DNA of 64,000 nucleotides, taken from the NCBI GenBank assembly GCA_950097015.1, contig CATNEN010000030.1, positions 1,473,001 to 1,537,000 on the forward strand, in the 5' to 3' direction. This document shows positions 14,273 to 26,272 of this stretch, one piece after another (positions within the stretch are counted from its first letter, which is position 1; the number at the start of each line of letters is the position of its first letter). Origin of the DNA: Macrostomum hystrix. Its lineage: Eukaryota > Platyhelminthes > Macrostomidae. The translations under genes were made by a program, and so were the position numbers. A model generated the notes under the pieces. It had not been told where the DNA came from, searched no databases, and saw nothing but the letters and a program-made list of their open reading frames with translations.

Positions 14273-17200
14273 ATGCCGAAAAAAGGCAAAAAGGGAAAGG
14301 GAGGAGGAAAAGGAAAGAAAGGGTAAGAAGGCTGCATTTGTTTTGCTTTCGATCTGGACGATCTGGTGCATACATTTATGAATATCTTTTGTCAGGCTTT
14401 TTTTCTCAATCAATGTTCATTTTTAAGTGTTTAAGGGATCATCTTTTTTATACCGACCTGAATATTTATATATATCTGTTCTCAAGGCCCTTGCTATTTT
14501 TTCATATTTGTATGTCATAATTTAAGTATGATCTACCAGAAGTATCGAATACATTTTTGTTGTTGAAAATGAAAAGGTGGCGTTTAAAATCAAGTTGAAA
14601 AAAACAAAACAACAATAACTATGGCTTTCTATCTATATTTTTTACTAGTTAAACTATTTTTTTTCTTGTTTACAAAAATTATACGTACTGGATCTAATCA
14701 CAAAAATGGATACCATAGCTATAACTATTGAGTGCAATAAACAAAAGCGGAAAAAAATCTGTAGGAACATGCAGAAATTATAACTTATAGTTCTAATGCT
14801 GGTTATAGTACCGAGCTGATGTGAATTTCACTTTATCTATTAAATATACAGTGAGAAGGGCAGCAAGAAGGCCGATAAGAAGGCAATGAAAGAAGAGAGT
14901 GCACTGAAGCTAGCCGAGCGCAGCGTTCTTGTTTGGGAGACTCGTGCCCAGGCGGCTGAAAAGCAGAGGGCGGAGTTCCGAGAGTCAGCTGTTGCCCTGG
15001 CCGACCAGAACTCTCAGCTGAAGGACCTTATGCACAAAACAGAGCGCGACACCATTGAGGTTATCACGTACTTAAAGAAGCAAGATCAAGAAAAAGAGGA
15101 TCTGGTAGGTTGCTTTCAATGTTTCGCACTAGTTTTTCGAAAATAGAGAATTTTCACTATGAAGCTTTCCTCGTTTTATAACACTCTTAGATTTACAAGC
15201 TCAATGAGGGCATCAAGGAGATGAAGCGACAGCATCGGGATGAGAAGGCCGCCATTGTAAGCATTTAACACTGTCTTCCTTATTTTCTTAAGTAGATATA
15301 TGAATGATACTTGCACGTAATATTGCATAAAAATCCGACCGAAAATAAACCTCGACTACAGATCGCCGATTTGGGCCAGCAGATCCAGAAATTGGAGGCA
15401 ACCATTCAGCAGAAGAGCCAGGATGTGCAGCTGCTGCAGAATGAGCTCAAGATGGTGAAAGAGTTTCGCAAGAACCGCCAGCAGATGCAAAAGGAGCTGG
15501 ATGAGGTGAGTATATAGTTTGCATCATTTAACCACGTGAGCGAAAAATATTGAGAGTTGGATAAAATTAGGATTTGGATCATAATTTTTAAATTGAGTTT
15601 TTTTATTTTGGTTTCCAAAATCATGAGTTAGCGACTCAGTTTATCAAAGGCTAATGCAAGATTTAAAAAATTCTGATTAGAAATGAGAGTTTGCAACAAT
15701 TTTAACTGAATAAGTTTCATAAATATTAAAACTTTCACGAACTGCACTGCCCATTTGCCACGCAGATCAAAGACTCTCTGTTTTACGCTGGCCGCGAGCA
15801 CAAGGAGACGCTGGCCAAGATGGAGCAAAAATTCTTCGAAGAGAAAATGCGTCTGCAGCAGGAGGCCAATCAGAAGATTGCCGAGCTGGCCGAGAGGGCT
15901 CACGCTGAAGCAATCACGTGAGCAGTCACTCTCTTGCAATCCTTGCCAATCTGGTCCTTCATGCTCTATTGCAATCCTTGCCAATCTGGTCCTTCATACT
16001 CTGTTGCAATCCTTGCCAATCTGGTCCTTCATGGTCCGTTGCAATCCTTGTCAGTCAGGTCCTTCATGGTCTCTTGCAATCCTTACCAATCAGGTCCTTC
16101 ATGGTCCGTTGCAATCCTTGTCAGTCAGGTCCTTCATGGTCTCTTGCAATCCTTACCAATCAGGTCCTTCATGGTCCGTTGCAATCCTTGTCAGTCAGGT
16201 CCTTCATGGTCTCTTGCAATCCTTACCAATCAGGTCCTTCATGGTCCGTTGCAATCCTTGTCAGTCAGGTCCTTCATGGTCTCTTGCAATCCTTACCAAT
16301 CAGGTCCTTCATGGTCCGTTGCAATCGTTGCCAATCTTGTCCTTCATGCTCTGTTGCTATCCTTGCCAATCTGGTCCTTCATACTCTGTTGCAATCGTTG
16401 CCAATCTTGTCCTTCATGCTCTGTTGCAATCCTTGCCAATCTTGTCCTTCATGCTCTGTTGCAATACTTGCCAATCAGGTCCTTCATGCTCTGTTGCAAT
16501 ACTTGCCAATCTGGTCCTTCATGCTCTGTTGCAATCGTTGCCAATCTTGTCCTTCATACTCTGTTGCAATCCTTGCCAATCTTGTCCTTCATACTCTGTT
16601 GCAATCCTTGCCAATCTGGTCCTTCATGCTCTGTTGCAATCCTTGCCAATCTGGTCCTTCATGGTCTCTTGCAATACTTGCCAATCTGGTCCTTCATGCT
16701 CTGTTGCAATCCTTGCCAATCTGGTCCTTCATACTCTGTTGCAATCGTTGCCAATCTGGTCCTTTATGCTCTGTTGCAATCCTTGCCAATCTGGTCCTTC
16801 ATATTCTGTTGCAATCGTTGCCAATCTGGTCCTTTATGCTCTGTTGCAATCCTTGCCAATCTTGTCCTTTATGGTCTTTGTTAACTTTTCCCGATCGTGT
16901 GATTTTTACAACCTCATCAATTGCTTTATCTTTTCTATACTATTCGTACGTACCCTTTTCCTCTCGACAGAAACCTGGACGAAACCACCCGCTCCGTGTA
17001 CAAGGAGAATGTTCGCCTCACCGAAGCCCTTAACTATCACATGCGCGAGGGCGACGTCTTAAAGAAGAAGAACGCCCGCCTGAAGGAGTCCAAAACGAGC
17101 CTGGCTGACGAGCTGGAGACAGCGAAGCGGCTATCCGAAGAGAAGGTGATCGAAGCGCAACGACTGCGCCGACAGCAACGCGAGGCCGAGGAGAAGATCA

Positions 17201-20200
17201 GCCTGCTGGAGCGATCACTCAACCATCTCGTGCGCGAGTTTGACACTGACAGGGCCGAGACCGAAGCCAGGCATAGAGCAGAACTGACCAACTCCGTGGC
17301 CGAAATTGACAAGCTGAAACGCTTGATGGAGCTGCGAAATCGGGAGACAACCAGACTGCGCCGACTGGCTAAGAATATCCTGGACCAGCGCAGCGATATG
17401 GAACGTTTCTTCCTGGAGGCTTTGGACAATGTTCGAGAGGAGATCGCCGCCAACCAGTGAGTACTGAGGCTGCTGGATTGAGAACTAAGAGATTTATTTG
17501 AGTATAGTTTGAGACCTTCTCCATTGTAGGAATCAGTCAGCTATTTGCTGATGTAGTATGTTATGCACTGATGTAGTCTGTTATGCACTGATGTAGTCTG
17601 TTATGCACTGATGTAGTATGTTATGCACTGATGCTGTCTGTTATGCACTAATGTAGTATGTTATGCACTGATGTAGTCTGTTATGCACTGATGTAGTCTG
17701 TTATGCACTAATGTAGTATGTTATGCACTGATGTAGTATGTTATGTATTGATGTAGTATGTTATGCACTGATGTAGTATGTTATGGACTGATGTAGTATG
17801 TTATGCACTGATGTAGTATGTTATGCACTGATGTAGTATGTTATGCACTGATGCTGTCTGTTATGCACTGATGTAGTATGTTATGTACTGATGTAGTCTG
17901 TTATGCACTGATGTAGTATGTTATGCACTGATGTAGTATGTTATGTATTGATGTAGTATGTTATGCAATGATGCTGTCTGTTATGCACTGATGTAGTATG
18001 TTATGCACTGATGTAGTATGTTATGCAATGATGCTGTCTGTTATGCACTGATGTAGTATGTTATGTATTGATGTAGTATGTTATGCAATGATGCTGTCTG
18101 TTATGCACTGGTGTAGTCTGTGTTGTATTGATGTAGTCTTCTAATCACTTATGACTTATAAATTAATTTAATTATCTTCTACTCAGTTAATATGTTATGA
18201 AATTCTTTGAAACACACCTTCACCCTTTTGCTACTTGCAGTAGACTGACCATGTGAGAAATCTTTCGGGCCAAAAAATCTGGGAAGCAAAAATCGCAGAC
18301 AACTTTTGTATTTTCTTAAGTCGCTAATTACAGTAGTCAGTTTAGTAGCTATAAGAAAGCGAATCTATTCGACACTGTCAATAGCATTTCAGTTTTCCAA
18401 ATGCCATCTGGTTCGCTCTGCATATGTGTAAAAGTAAACTTCACTCTGACCTGAACAAGGTAACCCCACTGCCCACCTGCAGCCAACCCCCAGCCCTTTA
18501 GATTCAGTTACACGCCCACGAAGACACTTCTGGTTGGCTGATTTATATCAGGACATCCGCAATACCTGGCCCGAGCCACCCCAACCCCCGCTGCATGAGT
18601 TTGTTTGCTCAAACAGGCTAGGTAGGTATAACTGGACTCTTGCACAAGACAAGTTAGTCATGTGGCCCGCCCTGATAGTTCCTTATTTGCAATTGAGCCC
18701 CAAAAAGTTACTTCGCATATGCACAAAATTATGTTAACTTCTTATAGCGATAGCCTAGCAATAATGCATGTTTGCATGTGTTATCAAGGAGTTTGCGAGT
18801 ATCTCTTCTAGGATAATGCTTTGATGCAATAAGAAATGAATAAAGGCGTCATGACTTTATTTGCCTAGGTTTTTATCTTTCCGTATCATGGATGATGACA
18901 ACTCTATATACTTGTTAGAAGCTATTAAGAAGCTTTTGAAGGTCTAAATCAAGCTCGAGTTGTTAAGTCGTGGTTTAAAAAATTAACCACCGAATCCAGG
19001 ACGAAAGGTTAATAAATAAGATAAAAATGATGTTCTTTTGCAAACAATTCATTTTTTATCTCCTACTCTGTGCCGTTTTTAGATTCGTTGATTACTCAGC
19101 CGTACAGTCTCATCCTCTCATGCCACGAAAGAATAAAAGAGACATTTTTTCTTCAAAAAGGCTCCCTGAAAAAGCTGCACCTTTAGTTTTGTGTAGCTGC
19201 GTCTCTAAGCTTGCTGAGAAGAACGTAGGCCCTATTAAATGAGCACAAAAACGGCTTCTTTTCTGCAGCATAAAAAAATCTGGTGCATTTTTGTATTATA
19301 AGCTGCTACTAAATGCCCCACCCCAACTACTATCTATTACAGCGCTTACAGTTTTGAGTCTTTAAGTACGAGAAAAAAATAAGAAAGAAAACTTTTTGGC
19401 GCGATAAACTTAGCTCCTTCTAAATATTAAATTGTGCAAAAATGCAAACATTTGAAAGCTTCGTTTTGTGTCCTTGAGAATGAACGTGCTTGCTGAGTCC
19501 CGATTGTTTGTTGTCTAGTCGGTTGTTTTGTTAATGTACATTAGATTCACCTTACTTTCACTGTACTTTCTGTCCGCAACCCTTGGGGTGGAGGGAGGAT
19601 TGGGGTGTGGTTTCGGTCTGCCCTCGCAGTGTGTAAAGGATAGACAATTTTATCGATTTTTCTCAGCTGAAACGCGACGCCCTAAATAAACGCCAACCCA
19701 TCCGCCGCGCCGCCGCCACCCACCACCCCATGTCCTTCCGTCCTTCCACTAACCGCACCACAGGGAGCACTACAAACGCGAGGCCCAGCAATTGTACAAT
19801 CAGCGCATGCTGGACGCGCACGCTGGCAAGGCCGACTATCCGCCAGTTCGCACATTCCAGAAGAGCGACCACTCTACCAACAATGTGTACACCGATTTGT
19901 CAGCCGCCGAAAAATTGTAAGCAGTAGCTTGTCTGAAGTGAAGTCTGGATCGGAAAGAATTGAATGGAAGTAGTTGGTTGAGTTAGTGTACTCTACAGTA
20001 CAAGAGTAAAACGTATCTAGTCGTCTTTTGAGCAGAAGTTACTGCATAGAATATTAAGAAACTTTGCTTTCTAATAGACCATTGTACTTCTCAAGGCTTG
20101 TTAATCTTTTTAGACGAAGTTCTCTTTTACGATCGTTAATAAGAGATAGTAATATGGCTTTTAAGAAAAAATGAAACCAGCGGCAAAGTATTTATTATAA

Positions 20201-23200
20201 TAGAATCAGGAATTGACAATTAATTTACTCTGCTTCAGGCTATAAAATATGCGCACTAATTTTCTCTCATTTCTAGCTTACACCAAAGCAGACGAGCTGT
20301 TGGCCTGTTAATTAACAGCCTTGTAGCAACCAAAACTGGGAGTTTAGAGGTTTCATTTGTGAAGCTGAAATTCTTTACTCAATGATACAAAATTCACATT
20401 GCCTACGATTTTCGCACTTTTAAAACGTCACATTTTAAGTCACGAATATCTCAGTTGTCCTCGGATTTGGTTTCAAATTAGTCAGGAAGAAATAAATGTT
20501 TAATTCGATTGGTAAACTAAATAAAGTTCCAACGAAAGCAGCTACACAATTATTGTTTATTCAGCAAATGAGAAACAGCCCTCACTAAGCAGTTTATTCA
20601 CAAACTAAACACTAATCTCAGTTAAATTTGTTATAAAAGTAAGCTTACTTCAGAATGTAAATAATGAAATGTTTTATTTCACTTAACCTCCCTCCGGAAG
20701 ACAAGATTCACACAAATGCGATATATATTGTTTTAACTTGTCAGAACAAGCGAAAAATTCGCGTTTATCCATTTTAAACAGTTCATTTCCCCGCATCCGC
20801 CAGCGCAGCATCTTCAGTGTAAACTCTAATTGTTATAAGTACCGCATCACTCATCTGTGAATGATTTTGTTAGTCTCGAGGCGTGATGACTCAGTAAATA
20901 ATTCAAGTTTCAGATCAATATCAGCAACCCTGAAACATAATTATTTAGATATTAGTGACTCCAGTCCGGGGTAACTTACACTAATCCGTATTAAATGCAC
21001 ACCGACATTGTGCCTGTTCTAGGCGTCAACAGGAAGAGGCGGAGAGACTGCGTGAGATCTGGTAATGAGCTTAGCAATTCTTTTCATTCGAGAAAGTCCC
21101 TCTTAGCCATTTTCCTTATTTCAGTCGTGTAAACATCCCGCTTGCATTATTTCGAAAGGCAGAACCCATCAAGATTTATCTGTAATTTCAGTTTTTACCC
21201 ATTTTACTAACTGCTAGAATTTTCTGAGTCACTGATGAAATACAGCACACAGAAGGATCAAGGGTAATGACTAGCACACAGAAGAACCAAGGGTAATGAC
21301 TAGCACACAGAAGGATCAAGGGTAATGACTAGCACACAGAAGAACCAAGGGTAATGACTAGCATACAGAAGAACCAGGGGTAATGACTAGCATACAGAAG
21401 AACCAGGGGTAATGACTAGCACACAGAAGAACCAAGGGTAATGACTAGCACACTGAAGGATCAAGGGTAATGACTAGCACACAGAAGAACCAAGGGTAAT
21501 GACTAGCATACAGAAGAACCAAGGGTAATGACTAGCACACAGAAGAACCAAGGGTAATGACTAGCACACAGAAGGATCAAGGGTAATGACTAGCACACAG
21601 AAGGATCAAGGGTAATGACTAGCACACAGAAGAACCAAGGGTAATGACTAGCACACAGAAGGATCAAGGGTAATGACTAGCACACTGAAGGATCAAGGGT
21701 AATGACTAGCACACAGAAGGACCAGGGGTAATGACTAGCATACAGAAGAACCAAGGGTAATGACTAGCACACAGAAGAACCAAGGGTAATGACTAGCATA
21801 CAGAAGGATCAAGGGTAATGACTAGCACACAGAAGAACCAAGGGTAATGACTAGCATACAGAAGAACCAGGGGTAATGACTAGCACACAGAAGGACCAGG
21901 GGTAATGACTAGCACACAGAAGAACCAAGGGTAATGACTAGCACACAGAAGGATCAAGGGTAATGACTAGCACACAGAAGAACCAAGGGTAATGACTAGC
22001 ACACAGAAGGATCAAGGGTAATGACTAGCACACAGAAGGACCAGGGGTAATGACTAGCACACAGAAGGATCAAGGGTAATGACTAGCACACAGAAGAACC
22101 AAGGGTAATGACTAGCACACAGAAGAACCAAGGCTATGGATGGGAACGCTGAAGGACGTTGTTAATAGCAGTGGTAATGGCCCAAGGAACGAGGTAAATG
22201 ACCAAAGTAACAAAACAGAGTGCTGAACCAGCTCCCGAAATGCACACACTATAATGCAGCCTCCTTTTTAAAATTTGTCGACAAGTCCCGTTGCTGGCAT
22301 TTTGTCAAAGCATTAACAATATTACTAACAAAACCCTTGTAGTCATGTTTCCTACAATTATAGATGATAGATATTATAATTAGAATTTTATTAGTGCCAC
22401 CTACTAGCACCGCTGGAAAGTCAAATCGACCCGCTGTTTACGTCTCCGCGAATGCGTTCGACTGTCAAAAATCCAAGCCACCCGACAGCTCGCGTCAAAA
22501 TTGCTGCTTTGGGGGATAAATTTAGATCCGATTTGCTAATTTGATATTTTTTAATCTGATACGAGCGTACAAAGCTCGCACGTTAATGGCATACACATTG
22601 CTTACTGCATGTATCTGATACTGTTTGAGAATAATCTCATGATATTACTCTTGGGAGTTGATCGTGAGATTTCAATCGTGAGAATTCAATCGTGAGATTT
22701 CAATCGTGAGATTTCAATCGTGAGATTTCAATCGTGAGATTTCAATCGTGAGATTTCAATCGTGAGATTTCAATCGTGAGATTTCAATCGTGAGATTTCA
22801 ATCGTGAGATTTCAATCGTGTTGAGACTTCTCTCGCAAGTCAATTCAAGTATGAGATTTTAGCGAACAATTAGGTACAACTTTTTTGCCAGAAGTACTTT
22901 TAAATGTGAGGATTTTCTTAAGTTAAGTATGTATTTTTGTTTTTAATTTAGCTTTTTTTGCTCAAAGCTCCTCAAAGTGCTCACACTAACGCTAATTGCA
23001 CAATACAAGTACCTATTTTACAACCTTCAAAATGCTCGGCAGCTTTCAAACCGGCGGCCGGGTTGACATCTCCGAGCTGACCTGGGAGCAGAAGGAGAAG
23101 GTCATTCGGTTTCTATTCGCCCGCATGAACGGCGCCCGGGCTCCGCCAAGGCAGCAGCAGCAGCAGCAGCAGCCGCCCACGACAGTCGACCGGCGCCTGG

Positions 23201-23376
23201 CTCCACTCCCGGCTATTCAGCCGAGGCCACAGGCCGCTGACTCCGGCGAGGATCTGACGCTGGAGCCACTGGACGAGGAGGACCCGGACAAGACTATTGT
23301 GGATACGCGGGCTTTCCTTACTCAACAGGAGGAGGAGAGTTCCGCTCCCTCGGCGGCTGTCGCAGCCAGCGCCTGA
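14273..23376 (+). CDS. BBOF1: Basal body-orientation factor 1 (CCDC176), nine exons
   Basis: Coiled-coil protein needed to align basal bodies in multiciliated cells. Exons: 14273-14322, 14852-15104, 15191-15256, 15362-15505, 15766-15917, 16971-17456, 19764-19916, 21023-21061 and 23043-23376. All introns are GT-AG, phases agree at every junction, and the total is 558 aa (human about 529). Landmarks: a lysine/glycine-rich start MPKKGKKGKGGGKGKKG; EVITYLKKQDQEKEDL; FFEEKMRLQQEANQKI then LAERAHAEAIT; RLAKNILDQRSDMERFFLEA; HYKREAQQLYNQRM; PPVRTFQKSDHSTNNVYTDL; and near the C-terminus VDISELTWEQKEKVIRFLF, the most diagnostic block. The C-terminus has a short polyQ run. The 39-nt exon 8 is small, and the exon 9 acceptor (GGCAG at 23042) is the least certain junction; AAG at 23001 would also keep the frame. 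Introns 5, 6 and 8 contain minisatellites. Confidence 0.95.
15925..16875. repeat. Minisatellite, 35-bp unit, BBOF1 intron 5
   Basis: About 27 units of TTGCAATCCTTGCCAATCTG plus GTCCTTCATGCTCTG. From 16020 to 16320 two unit types (TTGTCAGTCAGG..GGTCTC and TTACCAATCAGG..GGTCCG) alternate strictly as a 70-bp dimer repeated four times. The array starts within about 10 nt of the exon 5 donor. All three forward frames are open through it, giving spurious long ORFs. Confidence 0.96.
17545..18140. repeat. Minisatellite, 20-bp unit, BBOF1 intron 6
   Basis: About 30 units of TGATGTAGTATGTTATGCAC with TAGTCTG, GCTGTCTG, TGTAT and GCAA variants. The period is strictly 20 bp until the last three decayed units. 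Confidence 0.96.
21242..22134. repeat. Minisatellite, 29-bp unit, BBOF1 intron 8
   Basis: About 30 units of ACACAGAAGAACCAAGGGTA plus ATGACTAGC. There are two main variants (AGAACCAAGG and AGGATCAAGG) and minor ones (ATACAG, ACTGAAGG, CCAGGGG) in mixed order. Very little decay, so it is probably young. Confidence 0.96.
22658..22819. repeat. Short minisatellite, 14-bp unit, BBOF1 intron 8
   Basis: About eleven units of AATCGTGAGATTTC, almost all identical; the second carries one substitution (GAGAATTC). It lies 220 bp upstream of the last BBOF1 exon. Confidence 0.92.
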
Positions 23377-24782
23377 CACTCGTGCTGACTAACTTTTCTT
23401 AGCTAGTAGAAACTCAACTTTAATCGACTAAACCCAAACTACTGCTCCGAACTATTGCTATCGTCCAGCATTCAACTTTGAATAAGAGGCTTACAACTAT
23501 TGTAAGAACTGTGTTTTTCCTGCCCCATCTCCCTTTCCACTTATTCTCTTTTGTATTCCAATGTCTTAGAGTTTTTTGTTAGGAAGACTGACAGACATTT
23601 TTCGTAAGCAAAACAATTCTGGGGATTTAGGTTACAATTGGGGAATTTGCCTCTTTTTGTCAGCTAATCAGAGTCGAATGATTGAAATGCTTCATAACTA
23701 GTGTGTGCTGATCAAAGCATAGCTGTGTTTTATTACCAGGTAAGCATCAGTTATGGAGTTCTTCAGGGACAACCTCCAAGGCACAATGAGAGTATACACT
23801 GCTAGAGTTTTGCTGCTTTATTAATAATACTAATGATTTTACTATTTACTAATTCCAGCTGGGCTGTTGGCACCATCACTTGGTGACACTAGACCCGCAG
23901 CCAGCGAGGAGGCCCATTTCGCTGGCTCCTGAGCACACACGCACACAGATACCGTACGCAGGCATACAGGTGAGTACATCTGCCCAGACTTTCTCATCGT
24001 CAGGCAGTGTACACTCTCATTGTGCCTTGAAGAACGTAAATTGCACGACAAGCCCCACATAGCAGCGAAATCGAGCTCAGTGACCTTGGTGCGAGAGGCA
24101 AACCCTGATAAATGGGCTAATGATGGCCTACTTTAAGCTAATGACGAAATCCTTGCTCTCTATAGCACAAGTCTTATTATTATAACATTATATCAATGAT
24201 ACGGAATAGAAATAGCATCGATTACAAAAATATACTATATTATCGCATTATTATCGCATGGCTTGTCTGTATGATAATTTCGGAACAACCAATCTGAGAA
24301 TCAACTTATCAATTTTGAACTCAATAGAATTCCTTTCAATTAATGATAGAGGATGTTATAATGAAGTGAAAAATGTCTATTGATTAATTTCTATTTCGCA
24401 ATCGACTAAATAGCGACATGATGGTCTATTATTCAAATAAATATTGGCCTTGCAACATTTTAGCGGAGGCCAATTCGTCTTTGGTAGAGACAGGATGTGC
24501 GCTTCTTGCAGCTCAGGCCTTGGAGCATAGATAGTCGCAGCCCCAATTTCAGACTGACGAGTGCAGGAGGAAGCAGAACTGGGACAGGTAGAAATATTAG
24601 ATCTTTTTGGTTCACTATTGAGATTCTAGAAGCTTCGAAGTAGCAGCTCAGACTTGACCAAAGACTGCTCAAAGTGCAACTGCATTGTCTCTGAAGAGGG
24701 TAAGTTGTTTGTATTCTCACTTTAAATATCACTTTATTCGGGCAATAGATTTATCCAGACTCATTATCCCGCTTTTCAAAAT
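23377..24782. other. Spacer 3' of BBOF1 with inverted repeat
   Basis: Holds the presumed BBOF1 3' UTR and then single-copy sequence. The notable element is an imperfect inverted repeat with arms at 23758-23802 and 24004-24035, annotated separately. Between the arms a segment at about 23861-23970 is bounded by TTCCAG and CATACAG/GTGAGT, so it looks like an exon, possibly a 5' UTR exon of the gene at 26143. No protein family recognised. Confidence 0.4.
23758..24035. repeat. Imperfect inverted repeat (32-nt arms)
   Basis: The left arm reads GTTCTTCA, a 13-nt insertion, then AGGCACAATGAGAGTATACACTGC. The right arm is the reverse complement of GTTCTTCAAGGCACAATGAG followed by AGTGTACACTGC. Only one mismatch lies outside the insertion. 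The loop is about 200 bp. It could be the ends of a small non-autonomous DNA transposon or a chance-retained inversion duplicate. Confidence 0.75.
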
Positions 24783-25400
24783 CCCAGTTTTAGAATCAGA
24801 ATCCCAGTTTCCGAATCCGAATCCCATTTTTCTGAATCTGAATCCCAGCTTTTGAATCAGAATCCAAGTTTCAGAATCAGAATCCAAGTTTCCGAATCCG
24901 AATCCCATTTTTCTAAATCTGAATCCCAGCTTTTGAATCAGAATCCAAGTTTCAGAATCAGAATCACAGTTTCAGAATCAGAATCACAGTTTCAGAATCC
25001 GAATCCCATTTACAGAAAGCTTCGGAATCGAAATACCAGTTACAGAATTAAAATTCCAATCCCAGCTTTAGAATCCGAATCCCAGTTTCAGTATCAGAAT
25101 CCCAGTTTCAGTATCAGAATCCCAGCTTTAGAATCCGAATCCCAGTTTCAGTATCAGAATCCCAGTTTCAGTATCAGAATCCCAGTTTCAGTATCAGAAT
25201 CCCAGCTTTAGAATCCGAATCCCAGTTTCAGTATCAGAATCCCAGTTTCAGTATCAGAATCCCAGCTTTAGAATCCGAATCCCAGTTTCAGTATCAGAAT
25301 CCCAGTTTCAGTATCAGAATCCCAGCTTTAGAATCAGAATCCCAGCTTTAGAATCCGAATCCCAGTTTCAGAATCAGCATCCAGATTCAGAATCAGATCC
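24783..25400. repeat. Minisatellite, 20-bp unit
   Basis: About 30 units of CAGAATCCCAGTTTCAGTAT with GCTTTAGAATCCG and TTTCCGAATCCG variants. The left end is decayed; the middle (25070-25370) shows a regular 60-bp alternation of two unit types. Intergenic. Confidence 0.93.
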
Positions 25401-26046
25401 TTGTTACATAATCTTAAACGCTGATTCTGAATTCGAATCCCTTTGCGAAACTTTTAAAATTCTTCTATCCTCAGCCATTGCTTGTGGCCGCATTTTACTG
25501 AGCTTGTTGAAACACCCGGACCCAGTGTAAGTCACAAGCCAGTGACAGAATACTTCATTTTACTAAACAGCCCTAGCTGCTTAGACATCCAACTGACAAT
25601 CCCAGTCTAGCTTCTTTAGTTTTATGTGCAAAACGCCCACTCGGAGAAGCTGGCACAATCACTAACATCCGCATTCCGATTTAAGCAAAGCAATAGCTAT
25701 CTAAGCAAGACTCCAAGCAAAAAACGAAGCAGCACGGAACATAAAAGTTTTGGTTAAAATACACAGAGACTGTAAAAAATTAACCCAGAATCGTCTCTCT
25801 GGATCTGAGTTTCATTCAAATTCTTTTAACTTACTCAAAGCTTCGAATTCATATTTTACTCACCCATCCTGAATGCTGCGTTCTAAAAATAGAATCTTAA
25901 ATCGAAACCCGCGTAGAATGCTCGGTGTGCGCACTGGGGGTCATCTGTGTACATTGAATCAGGGCTAAAAATAGATCCGAGAGCGTAGAAAGACCCCCAC
26001 CCCGACCTCCTCCCTATCTGCGGGCCCCAATTCGACGCAGGATCCG

Positions 26047-26055
26047 CTATTTAAG
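26047..26055 (+). promoter_or_regulatory. Probable TATA box of the 3CxxC gene
   Basis: CTATTTAAG lies 88-96 bp upstream of the start codon at 26143, just after a GC-rich stretch. Transcription would be expected to start near 26075-26085 (TTTCAGCTGAAC). The short leader then contains an upstream ORF of seven codons (ATG at 26094, stop 26115-26117), which would be expected to reduce translation of the main ORF. Confidence 0.45.
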
Positions 26056-26142
26056 GGCTCGGTGCCAGATTCGTTTCAGCTGAACGCAAACCTATGCTTT
26101 TTACAATTCTAACTTGAACTCAAGGTAGCTGGTAGCTCAACC

Positions 26143-26235
26143 ATGTCTGTGATTCCTTTCGCTCCTCACGGCCCTCAGGCCTATTTCTACCCGCCAAGGG
26201 CACACCAGCTCGATGCTAACTGGCATAATCAAAGG

Positions 26236-26272
<37 letters not shown>

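Noticed and set aside
15918-17062. Plus-strand ORFs of 316-435 codons in BBOF1 intron 5
   Set aside because: Read-through of a 35-bp array with no stops in any forward frame; the true exon 6 begins at 16971 in another context.
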